Assembly (NCBI GenBank): GCA_027484085.1
Contig: JAIXQF010000004.1
Coordinates: 960,162 to 1,024,161, forward strand
Direction: 5' to 3'
Origin: Actinomycetales bacterium
GTDB lineage: Bacteria > Actinomycetota > Actinomycetes > S36-B12 > UBA5976
Length of the DNA stretch: 64,000 nucleotides
Positions 9,700 through 18,964 of the stretch are shown piece by piece. Position 1 is the stretch's first letter. Every line of letters starts with the position of its first letter. A program made the position numbers and the translations under genes. The notes beneath the pieces were generated by a model. It searched no databases. It was not told the DNA's origin and saw nothing but the letters and a program-made list of their open reading frames with translations.

Positions 9700-9771
9700 G
9701 CGGATGTGGCTCAGTGGTAGAGCATCACCTTGCCAAGGTGAGGGTCGCGGGTTCGAATCCCGTCATCCGCT
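9700..9771 (+). tRNA. tRNA-Gly (GCC)
   Basis: A cloverleaf is readable by eye. Acceptor arms GCGGATG/CATCCGC pair over seven bases. The anticodon stem ACCTT/AAGGT holds GCC, and the T arm contains GGTTCGAATCC. Discriminator T at 9771; CCA is not encoded. First of a cluster of three tRNA genes. Confidence 0.96.
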
Positions 9772-9797
9772 CGGAAGAGCTCACATTGGGCTACCCC

Positions 9798-9868
9798 GGT
9801 GGAGTGGCCGAGAGGCGAGGCAAGGGACTGCAAATCCCTGTACACGGGTTCAAATCCCGTCTCCACCT
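9798..9868 (+). tRNA. tRNA-Cys (GCA)
   Basis: Acceptor arms GGTGGAG/CTCCACC, anticodon stem GGGA/TCCC around GCA, T arm with GGTTCAAATCC, discriminator T as expected for tRNA-Cys. CCA is not encoded. It lies 26 bp after tRNA-Gly and is probably cotranscribed with it. Confidence 0.96.
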
Positions 9869-9920
9869 CGTAAGTGCACGAACTCGTAAGTAAACCAAAA
9901 CTGAACATCCGTTTCACAAC

Positions 9921-9997
9921 GGTCGATTGGCGCAGTTGGCTAGCGCGCTTCCTTGACATGGAAGAGGTCACAGGTTCAAGTCCTGTATCGACCACCA
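9921..9997 (+). tRNA. tRNA-Val (GAC)
   Basis: Acceptor arms GGTCGAT/ATCGACC, anticodon stem CTTCC/GGAAG around GAC, T arm with GGTTCAAGTCC, discriminator A at 9994. Unlike its two neighbours it carries an encoded CCA end (9995-9997). Third member of the cluster. Confidence 0.96.
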
Positions 9998-10023
9998 TAG
10001 TTTTTACGACGTCAGGAAATTAG

Positions 10024-10716
10024 ATGTTAGATCTGCAACTGGCGACACTTCCTGAAATTGCCGCCCATTATCAATCCGATGAAATCAATTGGATCAGGGC
10101 AAACATGATTGTTTCTCAGGACGGTCACTTTGTTGGTGCCGGAGATTCCTCACGTGACCTAACCGGGGAAAGCGATCTCAAACTACTTTTGTTGCTTCGT
10201 GCCTTGTCAGACGCAGTTTTAGTTGGCGCAAATACTGCACGTCAAGAAAGTTATCGTCAGCCTAGGCGACGTGAAGAATTCACGTTCTTAAACCGACCAG
10301 CACCTAGATTGGTCATTGTCAGCGCAAGTTTAGATTTTGACGTTGCTTCGAATCTTTTCCATGGTGGTGAGCATCGCACTCTCGTGATTAATGCTGGCGA
10401 AGGTGTACCTAGTAAAGACCTACTAGAAGTTGCAGATGTTGTTTCAGTGCAGAGCGATCAGAATTTTGCTCAGTCCCTTGTGCAGGCGCTTGCTAGCTTG
10501 AACCTTCTAAAGATCACTTGCGAAGGCGGTCCAACCTTGCTAACTAAGTTGTTGGATGCCCAGATGGTTAACGAATATGACCTGACTATTTCTCCAATTA
10601 CAGTTGGTGGCACTGCGCAATGGCCTGAGGCACTACCCCGAATTACGGATTGGATTGAAGTTGATAGCGCCAGTTCAGGAGATTTCGAGTTCAAAAGACT
10701 TTTGCGACACAGCTAA
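10024..10716 (+). CDS. RibD C-terminal/dihydrofolate-reductase-like pyrimidine reductase
   Basis: A 230-aa stand-alone RibD_C-type reductase, without the deaminase domain of bifunctional RibD. It opens with NWIRANMIVSQDGHFVG, the first strand and substrate loop of the fold, followed by LTGESDLKLLLLLRA and DAVLVGANTARQESY (NADPH side), and later ITCEGGPTLLTKLLD with the EGG nucleotide-binding loop. Family members reduce the ribosyl group of the riboflavin intermediate, but free-standing actinobacterial copies outside rib operons are mostly untested, so the substrate is inferred. It starts 27 bp after tRNA-Val. Confidence 0.78.
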   Translation: MLDLQLATLPEIAAHYQSDEINWIRANMIVSQDGHFVGAGDSSRDLTGESDLKLLLLLRALSDAVLVGANTARQESYRQPRRREEFTFLNRPAPRLVIVSASLDFDVASNLFHGGEHRTLVINAGEGVPSKDLLEVADVVSVQSDQNFAQSLVQALASLNLLKITCEGGPTLLTKLLDAQMVNEYDLTISPITVGGTAQWPEALPRITDWIEVDSASSGDFEFKRLLRHS

Positions 10717-10752
10717 CGAACTTCTGCACTCGCCCGAAACGACTCGTTGCCT

Positions 10753-10758
10753 TAGCCT
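10753..10758 (+). promoter_or_regulatory. -10 hexamer (TAGCCT) placed for a leaderless msrB transcript
   Basis: TAGCCT fits the TANNNT pattern and ends six bases before the ATG at 10765. No Shine-Dalgarno sequence precedes that ATG. Transcription would then start at or next to the A of ATG. The same spacing recurs at several genes in this window. Confidence 0.45.
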
Positions 10759-10764
10759 TTGACT

Positions 10765-11172
10765 ATGAGCGAAAAGGTAATCAAGTCCGATGAGCAGTGG
10801 CGTTCCGAGCTAAGTCCTGAGGAATACCGCGTACTACGAGAATCCGGAACTGAAGCTCCGTTCATAGGTGAATACACCGACACTGAAACCAACGGCATTT
10901 ACGCTTGCCGGGCATGCGGCGCCGAACTATTCCGAAGTGACGCAAAATTTCACAGTGGCTGTGGCTGGCCATCATTTTTCACACCTCTGGCAGCAGAGTC
11001 GGTGACTGAAATCAAAGACATGTCACACGGAATGGTGCGAACCGAGATTCGATGTGCCGCATGTGACTCTCACCTTGGCCATGTCTTTGAGGGTGAAGGC
11101 TACAAAACACCGACCGACTTGCGTTATTGCATCAATTCAATTTCGATGACGCTAATTTCTGACGAATCCTAA
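10765..11172 (+). CDS. msrB: Peptide-methionine (R)-S-oxide reductase MsrB
   Basis: Reduces the R form of methionine sulfoxide in proteins. Visible: the zinc cysteines of CRACG and CAACDSHLGH, the SGCGWPSFF loop, and the catalytic cysteine in RYCINSISM. Length (136 aa) is normal for a single-domain cytosolic MsrB. A TTG two codons upstream is in frame, but the ATG at 10765 is preferred because the -10 box at 10753-10758 places the transcript start there. It ends 11 bp before the convergent transporter gene. Confidence 0.96.
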   Translation: MSEKVIKSDEQWRSELSPEEYRVLRESGTEAPFIGEYTDTETNGIYACRACGAELFRSDAKFHSGCGWPSFFTPLAAESVTEIKDMSHGMVRTEIRCAACDSHLGHVFEGEGYKTPTDLRYCINSISMTLISDES

Positions 11173-11183
11173 ATCGCTTCGAC

Positions 11184-12011
11184 TTAGCCCAGAGAAATAA
11201 GTGCTACGCCACTGAATGTAATAGCGATGCCAAGGTACTGCACTGGCATCAACCGTTCTTTGTGAATCCACCAAGCCAAGATCACCGTCACGATTGGGTA
11301 GAGCGATCCAAGTACCGAAACAACAGACAGTAGACCCAAAGATGCTGCAAATGCGAAAAGCACATTCGCGCCAGCGTCCGTCATACCAATCGCAGCAAGT
11401 AACGGAACATCTTTCTTGACCAGTCCGCCAATTGAACGCAGTGCGAGTGCGACGACGAAAACGATTGAAACTTGAGTTGCTCGCATTGCAGTGATGGTCA
11501 TTGTTGGATTTATTTGTCCACCCTTAGCCATGAAGTAAACACAAAAGCCGAAAGTGAATGCCGCAAAAAGCGCCAAGAAGACCGGTCGTGAATCTACCTT
11601 GCCATTTAGTTCTGGACCGCTGGCCAGGATCACGCCGATTAATGCAACAACGATTCCAGCAACTTGCAAACTTCCGGGGCGTTCACCTTGCACTAGTCCA
11701 ATAGTCACTGGCACAACGGCACTTAGGGACGAGATCGGTGCGACGATTCCCATCTGCCCAGTTGCCAGCGCAGTGTAAAAGCCAACTAGCCCAAGTAGTC
11801 CCATGGCGCCTGCAATTGCTCCGTTGATCCAAACTGTGGTGTCTAAAGTCCAGACACCGAGCACTAGTGCCAAAGCTGAAACAAAAAATAGACCGAAAGA
11901 TTGCGAGCCACCGATTACGGCTATCGCTTTGCGACGCTTGCTTAGAGTGCCACCTAGAAAATCAGATAGACCCCAGACCACACTTGAGAACAAAGCGAGA
12001 ATAATCGGCAT
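11184..12011 (-). CDS. EamA/DMT-superfamily transporter
   Basis: A 275-aa integral membrane protein with about ten hydrophobic helices in two similar halves, the mark of drug/metabolite exporters. The first helix has SSVVWGLSDFLGG and the last ends in AITFSGVALISLG, both common in EamA repeats. Substrate cannot be told from sequence. Upstream, TAGGCT lies six bases before the ATG, so the mRNA is probably leaderless. Its 3' end faces msrB. Confidence 0.85.
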   Translation of the reverse strand: MPIILALFSSVVWGLSDFLGGTLSKRRKAIAVIGGSQSFGLFFVSALALVLGVWTLDTTVWINGAIAGAMGLLGLVGFYTALATGQMGIVAPISSLSAVVPVTIGLVQGERPGSLQVAGIVVALIGVILASGPELNGKVDSRPVFLALFAAFTFGFCVYFMAKGGQINPTMTITAMRATQVSIVFVVALALRSIGGLVKKDVPLLAAIGMTDAGANVLFAFAASLGLLSVVSVLGSLYPIVTVILAWWIHKERLMPVQYLGIAITFSGVALISLG

Positions 12012-12017
12012 TCCGTC

Positions 12018-12023
12018 AGCCTA
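12018..12023 (-). promoter_or_regulatory. -10 hexamer (TAGGCT) for a leaderless DMT transporter transcript
   Basis: On the minus strand TAGGCT is followed by GACGGA and then the ATG at 12011. That is the six-base gap expected if transcription begins on the start codon. No ribosome site is seen. Confidence 0.42.
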
Positions 12024-12077
12024 ACTGACCGCGCGCCTATGCCAACAACCTGCACATTATTCATATGCTTATAGGAA

Positions 12078-12653
12078 ATGAATTCTTCTGGGGTGGGTGC
12101 AACAAACGTGGACGTTTGGCAGAGTGCCCTTGATAGTTTGCAAAGCCCAGTATTGCGGGCTGAATTCGCACTTGAAGAAGTTCCTGCTCCCCAGCGCTTA
12201 GCCCCCCACAGCATTGCGTTAGCAGTTGAAGCCGTGGATTCAGACGATGAAGAACTAGCCGTAGGGCGCTTTATTGTGTTGCATGATCCAGATGGGCAAG
12301 ACACGTGGGATGGAACATTTCGAGTCGTTTCATTCGTGCGAGCCCCAATGGAATCTGATGTTGTAACGGATGACTTGTTCGACGAAGTCGCTTGGTCTTG
12401 GCTTACAGATGCGCTCGCGGATGCTGGTGCGCAGTTTCATAATGTGTCCGGAACTGTGACACGGACAGTATCTCGATCCTTCGCAGGCCTCGAAGATCGA
12501 TCTACTGAAACAGATTTAGAAATTAGGGCGTCTTGGTCTCCTGACACTGAAGATCTATCTCTACATATTCAGGCATGGTTAGCTTTGGTCGAGAAAAGCT
12601 CCGGGCTAACGCCTCTTCCGGAAGGTGTTACTGCACTTTCTCGAAAGCGTTAG
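12078..12653 (+). CDS. DUF3000 family protein
   Basis: A 191-aa soluble protein recognised as the actinobacterial DUF3000 family. It has the opening helix and ALRAEF-like stretch (SPVLRAEFALEEVPAPQRLAP), the DPDGQDTWDGTFRVV strand and the VAWSWLTDALADAGA helix. Function is unknown. It sits eight bases before the RNase D gene, and DUF3000-rnd-dxs is a conserved actinobacterial neighbourhood (recollection), suggesting some link to RNA processing. Start: ATG at 12078 after an AGGAAATG stretch. Confidence 0.8.
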   Translation: MNSSGVGATNVDVWQSALDSLQSPVLRAEFALEEVPAPQRLAPHSIALAVEAVDSDDEELAVGRFIVLHDPDGQDTWDGTFRVVSFVRAPMESDVVTDDLFDEVAWSWLTDALADAGAQFHNVSGTVTRTVSRSFAGLEDRSTETDLEIRASWSPDTEDLSLHIQAWLALVEKSSGLTPLPEGVTALSRKR

Positions 12654-12661
12654 TAACTTTT

Positions 12662-13942
12662 ATGTCCGAACAAATTGATCCCGTACAAAATTCAAACGAA
12701 CCCGAAACTTCAGACACCACTGAAGTTGAAAGTGTTCGTATTACTGAACCTCAAGAGGGCCTACCGAGCATAGTTTCAACACAAGAAGAGCTAAGTGAAC
12801 TTATTGCTGCGATAGCTCGAGGCTCTGGTCCGATTGCACTTGATGCAGAACGAGCATCTGGATTCAAGTACAGTCAGCGCGCGTATTTAATACAACTGCG
12901 CCGACAGGGCTCTGGCTCTCACTTAATTGATCCAATTTTGTTTCCGAACTTGAATCCCCTACAGGAGGCAATGGATGGAGTCGATTGGATTCTGCATGCC
13001 GCTTCACAGGACTTGGTTTGCTTAGCCGAAGTTGGACTCGTACCGACTGCAAATGTTTTCGACACGGAACTTGCTGGGAGATTGCTTGGTTTGCCAAGAG
13101 TCGGTCTTGGTCCTTTGATTGAAACTCAACTTGGTTATTCATTGGCAAAAGAACACAGTGCAGCAGACTGGTCTACTCGCCCACTTCCTGAGTCTTGGCT
13201 GAACTACGCAGCCCTCGACGTTGAGTTCTTGATCGAGTTGTGGAACGTACTGGAGCTAAAGCTACGCGAAGAAGGCAAGTACGACTGGGCAATCCAAGAG
13301 TTCGAACATGTGAAGATCAATACTCGGCCGAATGAACGTGTAGATCCCTGGCGGCGAACTTCTGGAATGCATGTGATTCGCAATCGACGCGATCTAGCAG
13401 TGGTACGTGAGGTTTGGTACGCCCGAGATGAAATAGCACGCGAGCAAGACATTGCGGCTGGTCGGATTCTGTCTGACTCACACATTGTCACTCTGGCAAA
13501 CTCAGGGCTAACTAAAGCATCCGAACTTAAGACGCTTTCATTCATGCACCTTAGGAATGTAAAGCGACATTCGGAGCTTTGGATCTCGGCCGCACTAAAG
13601 GCACATAGCTTGCCTGAAGAAGAGTTGCCAGCACTCAAACTTCCGGTAACTGGACCACCTGCGCCAAGGAGCTGGGAAGTGCGCAACCCACAGGCCTGGC
13701 GCCGTCTCGAGTTTGCCCGCGGACAACTGTCCGCGTTAGCGGACAGCAAGGGTCTTCCAGTTGAGAATCTGATGACGCCGGACACAATTCGACGAGTACT
13801 TTGGTCTCCCCCAGACGATGCCGAAATGTTGCGTCAATCCCTTGCTGAGTTTGGCGCTCGCCCATGGCAAGTCGAATTGGTTGGCCCGATCTTAGAAGCA
13901 GCATTATGGGGTCTTGCCCGGAGTGAAACTAACGAACCGTAG
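12662..13942 (+). CDS. rnd: Ribonuclease D-like 3'-5' exonuclease with HRDC domain
   Basis: A DEDD-family exonuclease of 426 aa. The frame is open from 12575, but the ATG at 12662, just after the DUF3000 stop, is the sensible start. The exonuclease core shows the DxE pair in IALDAERASG, the second aspartate in the SQDLVCL/FDTELAG region and the YxxxD motif in YAALDVEFLIEL. An HRDC domain follows near the middle (RDEIAREQDIAAGRILSD region). RNase D trims tRNA and other stable RNA 3' ends. Its last 14 bases overlap dxs on the opposite strand. Confidence 0.9.
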   Translation: MSEQIDPVQNSNEPETSDTTEVESVRITEPQEGLPSIVSTQEELSELIAAIARGSGPIALDAERASGFKYSQRAYLIQLRRQGSGSHLIDPILFPNLNPLQEAMDGVDWILHAASQDLVCLAEVGLVPTANVFDTELAGRLLGLPRVGLGPLIETQLGYSLAKEHSAADWSTRPLPESWLNYAALDVEFLIELWNVLELKLREEGKYDWAIQEFEHVKINTRPNERVDPWRRTSGMHVIRNRRDLAVVREVWYARDEIAREQDIAAGRILSDSHIVTLANSGLTKASELKTLSFMHLRNVKRHSELWISAALKAHSLPEEELPALKLPVTGPPAPRSWEVRNPQAWRRLEFARGQLSALADSKGLPVENLMTPDTIRRVLWSPPDDAEMLRQSLAEFGARPWQVELVGPILEAALWGLARSETNEP

Positions 13943-15812
13943 TTTTTAATTCTTGCTCAATTGAGTCTGCAATACCTTGAGCATCAAGATTCAACTTACC
14001 CAGGATGGATTTGCGGGACGCATGATCCAGGAACTTCTTTGGAATACCCATGGAAGTTACGCGGGTTGAGGCTTTAGCGGCTCGCAGCGCGCTGCCGATT
14101 GCTTCACCAATGCCACCATCAACCAATCCGTCCTCGATCGTGACGACGAATTCTCGTTGGGCCAGGCATTCAATTAGTTCACTTGCTACCGGTAGCACTT
14201 GGATCGGGTCCAATACTTCAACGGAGAATCCTCGTTCGCGCAAAGATGAAGCAGCATCAAGTGCTTGCGTAGCCATCCCGCCAATCGAAACGATTGTTAC
14301 ATCTGGGTTTGTCTCTGCAATCAGAACATCCGCAAATCCAAGTGACTGGGCCGCAGGAATGTCATTTGGGATAGCTCCCTTTGGGAATCTTATGACTGTT
14401 GGGTGATCAGATTTATCAACTGAGTCTCGCAGTGCCGAAGTTAAGCGAGCACCATCACGAGGGGCAAACAATTCAAGACCTGGCACAACGCGCAACAGAG
14501 CCATGTCCCACATTCCGTTATGACTTGCGCCATCATCACCGGTCACGCCTGAACGATCTAAAGCAAACGTTACGCCGGCGTTATGAAGCGCTGCATCCAT
14601 GATCACTTGATCAATAGCTCGGTTCAAGAACGTTGCGTAAACGGCAATCACTGGGTGTAATCCAGCGTGCGCCATTCCAACTGCACTAGTTACGGCATGT
14701 TGCTCTGCAATTCCTACGTCAAAAGTGCGATCTGGGAACTTTCCTGAAAACGCATCAAGTCCAGTAGGTCCAAGCATGGCAGCGGTAATCGCCACAACGT
14801 CTTGGCGTTCACCACCGATTGCGACCAGTTCTTGTGAGAAAACCGAAGTCCATGACTTTGCAGCTTGAGTCAAAGGTTTTCCGGTGTCTGGATCCACAAC
14901 ACCTACCGCGTGAAAACGATCCGCTTCGTCAGTTTCAGCTGGTTTGTAGCCATGACCCTTTTCGGTGATCACGTGAACGATTACTGGTTTGCCGAAATCT
15001 CGAGCACGTTGCAACGCAAACTCTAAATTGGCGATGTTATGACCATCTACGGGCCCGATGTACTTCAAGCCAAGATCTTCAAATAGGCCTTGCGGTGCTA
15101 CGAAATCCTTTATTCCCTTTTTCATGCCGTGCAAAGCATCATAAATAGGCGCGCCGACTACTGGTGTGCGCTTTAGTACTGATTTACCCCAGCCCAAGAA
15201 CTTTTCATATTCTTTAGCGGTTCTAAGTTTTGCTAGGTGTCGAGCCATACCACCAATAGTTGGCGAGTAAGAGCGTTCGTTATCGTTAACAACAATTACA
15301 ACTGATCGGTCTGATCCATCGGCAATGTTGTTTAGCGCTTCCCAGGTCATACCGCCCGTAAGTGCGCCATCGCCGACCACGGCAACTACGTGACGATCGG
15401 TCTCATCATGAATTTCGAAAGCCTTGGCTATACCGTCCGCGTAAGAAAGCGCGGTTGACGCATGACTATTCTCAATGACGTCATGGATACTCTCGGCACG
15501 ACTTGGATAGCCAGAAAGTCCACCCTCTTGTCGCAAAGTTTCAAAATCATTTGCTCGACCCGTGACCATCTTGTGTACATACGATTGATGGCCGGTGTCC
15601 CAAAGGATTGGATCTTTCGGTGAATCAAAAACGCGATGTAAGGCCAAGGTTAATTCAACGACACCAAGGTTCGGTCCTAAGTGGCCACCTGTCTTAGTGA
15701 CGTTTTCAATTAATGACGCCCGGATTTCAGCTGCCAGATTGTCGAGATCTTCCGGGGCTACGGCGCGCAAGTCGCTAGGGGAATTTATTCCAGGCAAAAT
15801 AGCCACAGTCAT
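13929..15812 (-). CDS. dxs: 1-deoxy-D-xylulose-5-phosphate synthase
   Basis: Thiamine-diphosphate enzyme, 627 aa, that joins pyruvate and glyceraldehyde 3-phosphate in the first step of the MEP isoprenoid pathway. The ThDP site is visible as GDGALTGGMTWEALNN, and the transketolase-like pyrimidine domain as AEQHAVTSAVGMA and DRSGVTGDDGASHNGMWD. The C-terminal domain ends in DGLVDGGIGEAIG and a GIPKKFLDHASR stretch. ATG start at 15812. Convergent with rnd by a 14-base overlap. Confidence 0.97.
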   Translation of the reverse strand: MTVAILPGINSPSDLRAVAPEDLDNLAAEIRASLIENVTKTGGHLGPNLGVVELTLALHRVFDSPKDPILWDTGHQSYVHKMVTGRANDFETLRQEGGLSGYPSRAESIHDVIENSHASTALSYADGIAKAFEIHDETDRHVVAVVGDGALTGGMTWEALNNIADGSDRSVVIVVNDNERSYSPTIGGMARHLAKLRTAKEYEKFLGWGKSVLKRTPVVGAPIYDALHGMKKGIKDFVAPQGLFEDLGLKYIGPVDGHNIANLEFALQRARDFGKPVIVHVITEKGHGYKPAETDEADRFHAVGVVDPDTGKPLTQAAKSWTSVFSQELVAIGGERQDVVAITAAMLGPTGLDAFSGKFPDRTFDVGIAEQHAVTSAVGMAHAGLHPVIAVYATFLNRAIDQVIMDAALHNAGVTFALDRSGVTGDDGASHNGMWDMALLRVVPGLELFAPRDGARLTSALRDSVDKSDHPTVIRFPKGAIPNDIPAAQSLGFADVLIAETNPDVTIVSIGGMATQALDAASSLRERGFSVEVLDPIQVLPVASELIECLAQREFVVTIEDGLVDGGIGEAIGSALRAAKASTRVTSMGIPKKFLDHASRKSILGKLNLDAQGIADSIEQELKTTVR

Positions 15813-15888
15813 GCCCCTAACTATCTAGTAAGTCTCCTAAGTCTAATGAGGACTTGGGATTTGCGCCTGACCGCAGGCAGCAAAATCC

Positions 15889-16233
15889 TTAGAGAATCGG
15901 GGCTTTACTCGAATTCAAGGCTTCAATAACGGCCGTAGCCGCGCTTAATTCAAGTGCCAATCTCGCGCCTTCATGCTCTAGAGCGGAAAGCAGATCTGTT
16001 AATGCTTCGGGAGACAAATTCGCAGTGGTTCGCGCGCTCCGATAGGCGTCCCTAATTGCTTCAACTTGATGCTCAAGCTGAAACATAGCAACATAGCCAA
16101 GCGCAGCTGGATGGGAACGGAAAATTTCGTAGGTGCGAAACTCCGATGGGCAGCGGTCAAGTAACCAAGCAGTGGCCTTCACTTCCCAACCAGATGCCCC
16201 AGCTGGGATTAGATCAGATGGCCAACTACTCAT
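15889..16233 (-). CDS. Small hypothetical protein coupled to aconitase
   Basis: A 114-aa protein, probably all helical ([20 protein letters not shown] region), with no membrane segment or signal peptide and no family recognised. Its ATG overlaps the acnA stop by four bases, so it is translated with aconitase. Codon use looks like that of its neighbours. The visible [20 protein letters not shown] segment might help trace homologues. A role tied to aconitase is inferred only from the coupling. Confidence 0.6.
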   Translation of the reverse strand: MSSWPSDLIPAGASGWEVKATAWLLDRCPSEFRTYEIFRSHPAALGYVAMFQLEHQVEAIRDAYRSARTTANLSPEALTDLLSALEHEGARLALELSAATAVIEALNSSKAPIL

Positions 16234-18893
16234 GCTTTAGCAAGTGAACGCAAAACGTACTGCAAAATTCCACCATGGCGGAAGTAATCGGCTTCCCCTG
16301 GCGTATCGATTCGCACGACCGCCTCGAAGGACTTCACTGAACCATCAACTGCTGTTGCGGTCACCAGAACGGAACTAGGAGTGGTTCCAGAATTCAACGC
16401 CACAATTCCGCTTACGCTGAATGTTTCCGTACCAACTAGACCCAAAGAGTCTGCGGTCTGGCCAACCGGATACTGCAGAGGTAGGACACCCATACCGATC
16501 AGGTTCGATCGATGAATTCTTTCGTACGACTCCGCAATCACCACGCGCACACCAAGCAATGCAGTTCCCTTTGCAGCCCAGTCACGAGATGAACCCGATC
16601 CGTATTCTTTCCCTGCCAGGATGATTAACGGAATGTTCTTCTCGGCCGCATTCACCGATGCTTCATAGATAGAAGTTTGCGGTGCTCCGTCAACTGTGAA
16701 GTCTCTGGTGAATCCACCTTCAACGTCCTCTAGCAATTGATTACGCAAGCGAATGTTAGCAAATGTTCCGCGAATCATGACTTCATGATTTCCGCGTCGG
16801 GATCCGTAAGAATTAAAGTCCGCTTTAGCAACCCCATTTTCCTTCAGGTACTTGCCAGCTGGACTATCTTCACGAATTGAACCGGCTGGAGAAATGTGAT
16901 CAGTAGTTACCGAATCCCCCAGCTTTGCGAGTACTCGCGCGCCTACAACATCAGTAACAGGAACTGGCTCGACTGGCATGTTCTCGAAGTACGGTGGACG
17001 ACGAACATATGTGCTCTTTTCGTCCCAATCAAAAGTTGCACCTGTAGGTGTGTCGAGATTTTGCCAACGTGAATCGCCCGCGAATACATCCTTGTAGCGC
17101 GAAGTGAACATTTCTGCATCGATCGAAGAATCGATAACTGCTGCAACTTCTTGGGCGCTCGGCCAAATGTCTCGCAGGTAAACGGGGTTCCCATTTGTGT
17201 CCTCACCAAGTGAATCATTCTGCAAATCGATTGCCATAGTTCCAGCAATTGCGTAGGCAACTACTAGCGGTGGGGATGCCAAGTAGTTCATCTTTACATC
17301 AGGATTAATGCGTCCTTCAAAGTTTCGATTTCCCGAAAGGACTGCAACTGCGGCTAAATCATTGTCTTGAATTGCAGAGCTTATCTCCGGCGCGACTGGT
17401 CCAGAGTTTCCAATACAAGTAGTACATCCGTAACCAACCAAGTTGAATCCCAATGCGTCAAGGTATTGAGTTAGACCGGACTTGTTGTAGTAATCCGTTA
17501 CGACTTGTGAACCAGGAGCCAAAGTTGTTTTAACCCAAGGCTTACGAGTCAGTCCCTTTTCGACAGCCTTCTTGGCAAGCAGTCCTGCTGCCATCATTAC
17601 GGATGGATTCGATGTATTGGTGCATGATGTGATCGCTGCGATAACCACTGAGCCGTGCGCAACTTCAAAATTGTCACCATTCAACGAAACGCTTCCGGTC
17701 TTGTGACGATCCTGGGTGTAAGTCTGAACGGCTGTTTCAAAGGCTGGTGCTGCATTTGAAAGCTCAACTCGGTCTTGCGGACGCTTCGGTCCTGCAATAG
17801 ATGGCTTAACCGAACCGAGATCAAGTTCAATGTATTCGGAATACACCGGTTCAATTTCAGGATTGTGCCAAAGCCCTTGGGCTTGCGCGTATGCCTTAAC
17901 CAAAGAAAGTTGGGACTCTGGGCGGCCAGTTAGTCGCATGTAATTCAAGGTTTCTTCGTCAATTGGGAAGATTGCTGCAGTTGAGCCGTACTCCGGACTC
18001 ATGTTGCCAATCGTGGCGCGGTTGGCAAGTGACACCGCAGTAACGCCTTCACCGTAGAACTCGACGAACTTTCCAACTACGCCGTGCTTACGAAGCATCT
18101 CGGTAATTGTTAGAACCAAATCTGTGGCAGTTGTGCCTGGTTGCATTTGTCCAAATAGTTTGAAGCCAACAACTCGTGGAATTAGCATCGATACTGGCTG
18201 ACCTAGCATCGCAGCTTCTGCTTCGATGCCGCCTACTCCCCAACCAAGTACGCCAAGACCATTGACCATAGTGGTGTGAGAGTCAGTTCCAACGCAACTG
18301 TCTGGATATGCCATGCCATTGCGAACCATTACCACTCGGGCAAGAGCTTCAATGTTTACTTGATGCACAATTCCTGTGCCAGGTGGAACTACTTTGAAGT
18401 CATCAAATGCATCCTGACCCCAACGTAAGAACTTGTATCGCTCACCGTTTCGCTCGTACTCAAGTTCCACATTCTTTTCTGCGGCAACAGAGTTGCCAAA
18501 GAAGTCTGCAATTACTGAGTGGTCGATCACTAACTCGGCTGGGGCGAGTGGATTAATGCGATTTGGATCGCCACCTAACTCGGTGAATGCCTCGCGCATT
18601 GTTGCTAGGTCCACAACGCAAGGAACGCCAGTAAAGTCCTGCATGATTACCCGCGCTGGAGTGAATTGAATTTCGTCAGTTGGCTCCGCACTCGCATCCC
18701 AATTGGCCAAAGTTTGAATCTGAGCAGCAGTCACATTTGCGCCATCTTCAGTGCGCAACAAGTTTTCCAAAAGAACTTTGTGCGTAAATGGCAGACGCTC
18801 ACTGCCTGCTAAGGCATCGAGTCGAAAAATTGTAAATGACTGTCCATCAACAGTTAATTCGGATTGGGCCTGGAATGAATTGAGGCTGCTCAC
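16230..18893 (-). CDS. acnA: Aconitate hydratase A
   Basis: A 4Fe-4S TCA-cycle enzyme that isomerises citrate and isocitrate. The three cluster cysteines are visible in [12 protein letters not shown] and [13 protein letters not shown]. The swivelling C-terminal domain shows [14 protein letters not shown] and [15 protein letters not shown]. The frame extends to 18920, but the GTG at 18893 is the true-looking start: AGGAG (18898-18902) lies four bases upstream, and the product then begins near [14 protein letters not shown] as AcnA proteins do (887 aa). A perfect 16-bp palindrome lies 15 bases upstream. The 114-aa gene is coupled downstream. Confidence 0.96.
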   Translation of the reverse strand: MSSLNSFQAQSELTVDGQSFTIFRLDALAGSERLPFTHKVLLENLLRTEDGANVTAAQIQTLANWDASAEPTDEIQFTPARVIMQDFTGVPCVVDLATMREAFTELGGDPNRINPLAPAELVIDHSVIADFFGNSVAAEKNVELEYERNGERYKFLRWGQDAFDDFKVVPPGTGIVHQVNIEALARVVMVRNGMAYPDSCVGTDSHTTMVNGLGVLGWGVGGIEAEAAMLGQPVSMLIPRVVGFKLFGQMQPGTTATDLVLTITEMLRKHGVVGKFVEFYGEGVTAVSLANRATIGNMSPEYGSTAAIFPIDEETLNYMRLTGRPESQLSLVKAYAQAQGLWHNPEIEPVYSEYIELDLGSVKPSIAGPKRPQDRVELSNAAPAFETAVQTYTQDRHKTGSVSLNGDNFEVAHGSVVIAAITSCTNTSNPSVMMAAGLLAKKAVEKGLTRKPWVKTTLAPGSQVVTDYYNKSGLTQYLDALGFNLVGYGCTTCIGNSGPVAPEISSAIQDNDLAAVAVLSGNRNFEGRINPDVKMNYLASPPLVVAYAIAGTMAIDLQNDSLGEDTNGNPVYLRDIWPSAQEVAAVIDSSIDAEMFTSRYKDVFAGDSRWQNLDTPTGATFDWDEKSTYVRRPPYFENMPVEPVPVTDVVGARVLAKLGDSVTTDHISPAGSIREDSPAGKYLKENGVAKADFNSYGSRRGNHEVMIRGTFANIRLRNQLLEDVEGGFTRDFTVDGAPQTSIYEASVNAAEKNIPLIILAGKEYGSGSSRDWAAKGTALLGVRVVIAESYERIHRSNLIGMGVLPLQYPVGQTADSLGLVGTETFSVSGIVALNSGTTPSSVLVTATAVDGSVKSFEAVVRIDTPGEADYFRHGGILQYVLRSLAKA

Positions 18894-18907
18894 GAAGCTC
18901 CTAAAGT

Positions 18908-18923
18908 ATCTTGACGTCAAGAT
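18908..18923. promoter_or_regulatory. Perfect 16-bp palindrome ATCTTGACGTCAAGAT, probable operator of acnA
   Basis: Both halves match exactly around the TGACGTCA centre. It lies six bases beyond the AGGAG ribosome site of acnA, so it would be in the 5' leader or at the promoter. Position and symmetry suggest a dimeric repressor, perhaps one sensing citrate, iron or redox state. The regulator is not in this window. Confidence 0.6.
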
Positions 18924-18964
18924 AGATTCTACGCCAAGAGCTAGCGGAACTTGTTAGTTGGAGG

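Noticed and set aside
9711-9998. 95-aa open frame on the minus strand with DGIRTRDPHLGK and TGLEPVTSSM peptides
   Set aside because: These are the well-known false peptides produced by reading tRNA genes antisense; the frame lies wholly over the Gly, Cys and Val tRNA genes.
13204-13785. 193-aa minus-strand frame inside the RNase D gene
   Set aside because: Ser/Arg-rich shadow with no family features, opposite a clear DEDD exonuclease.
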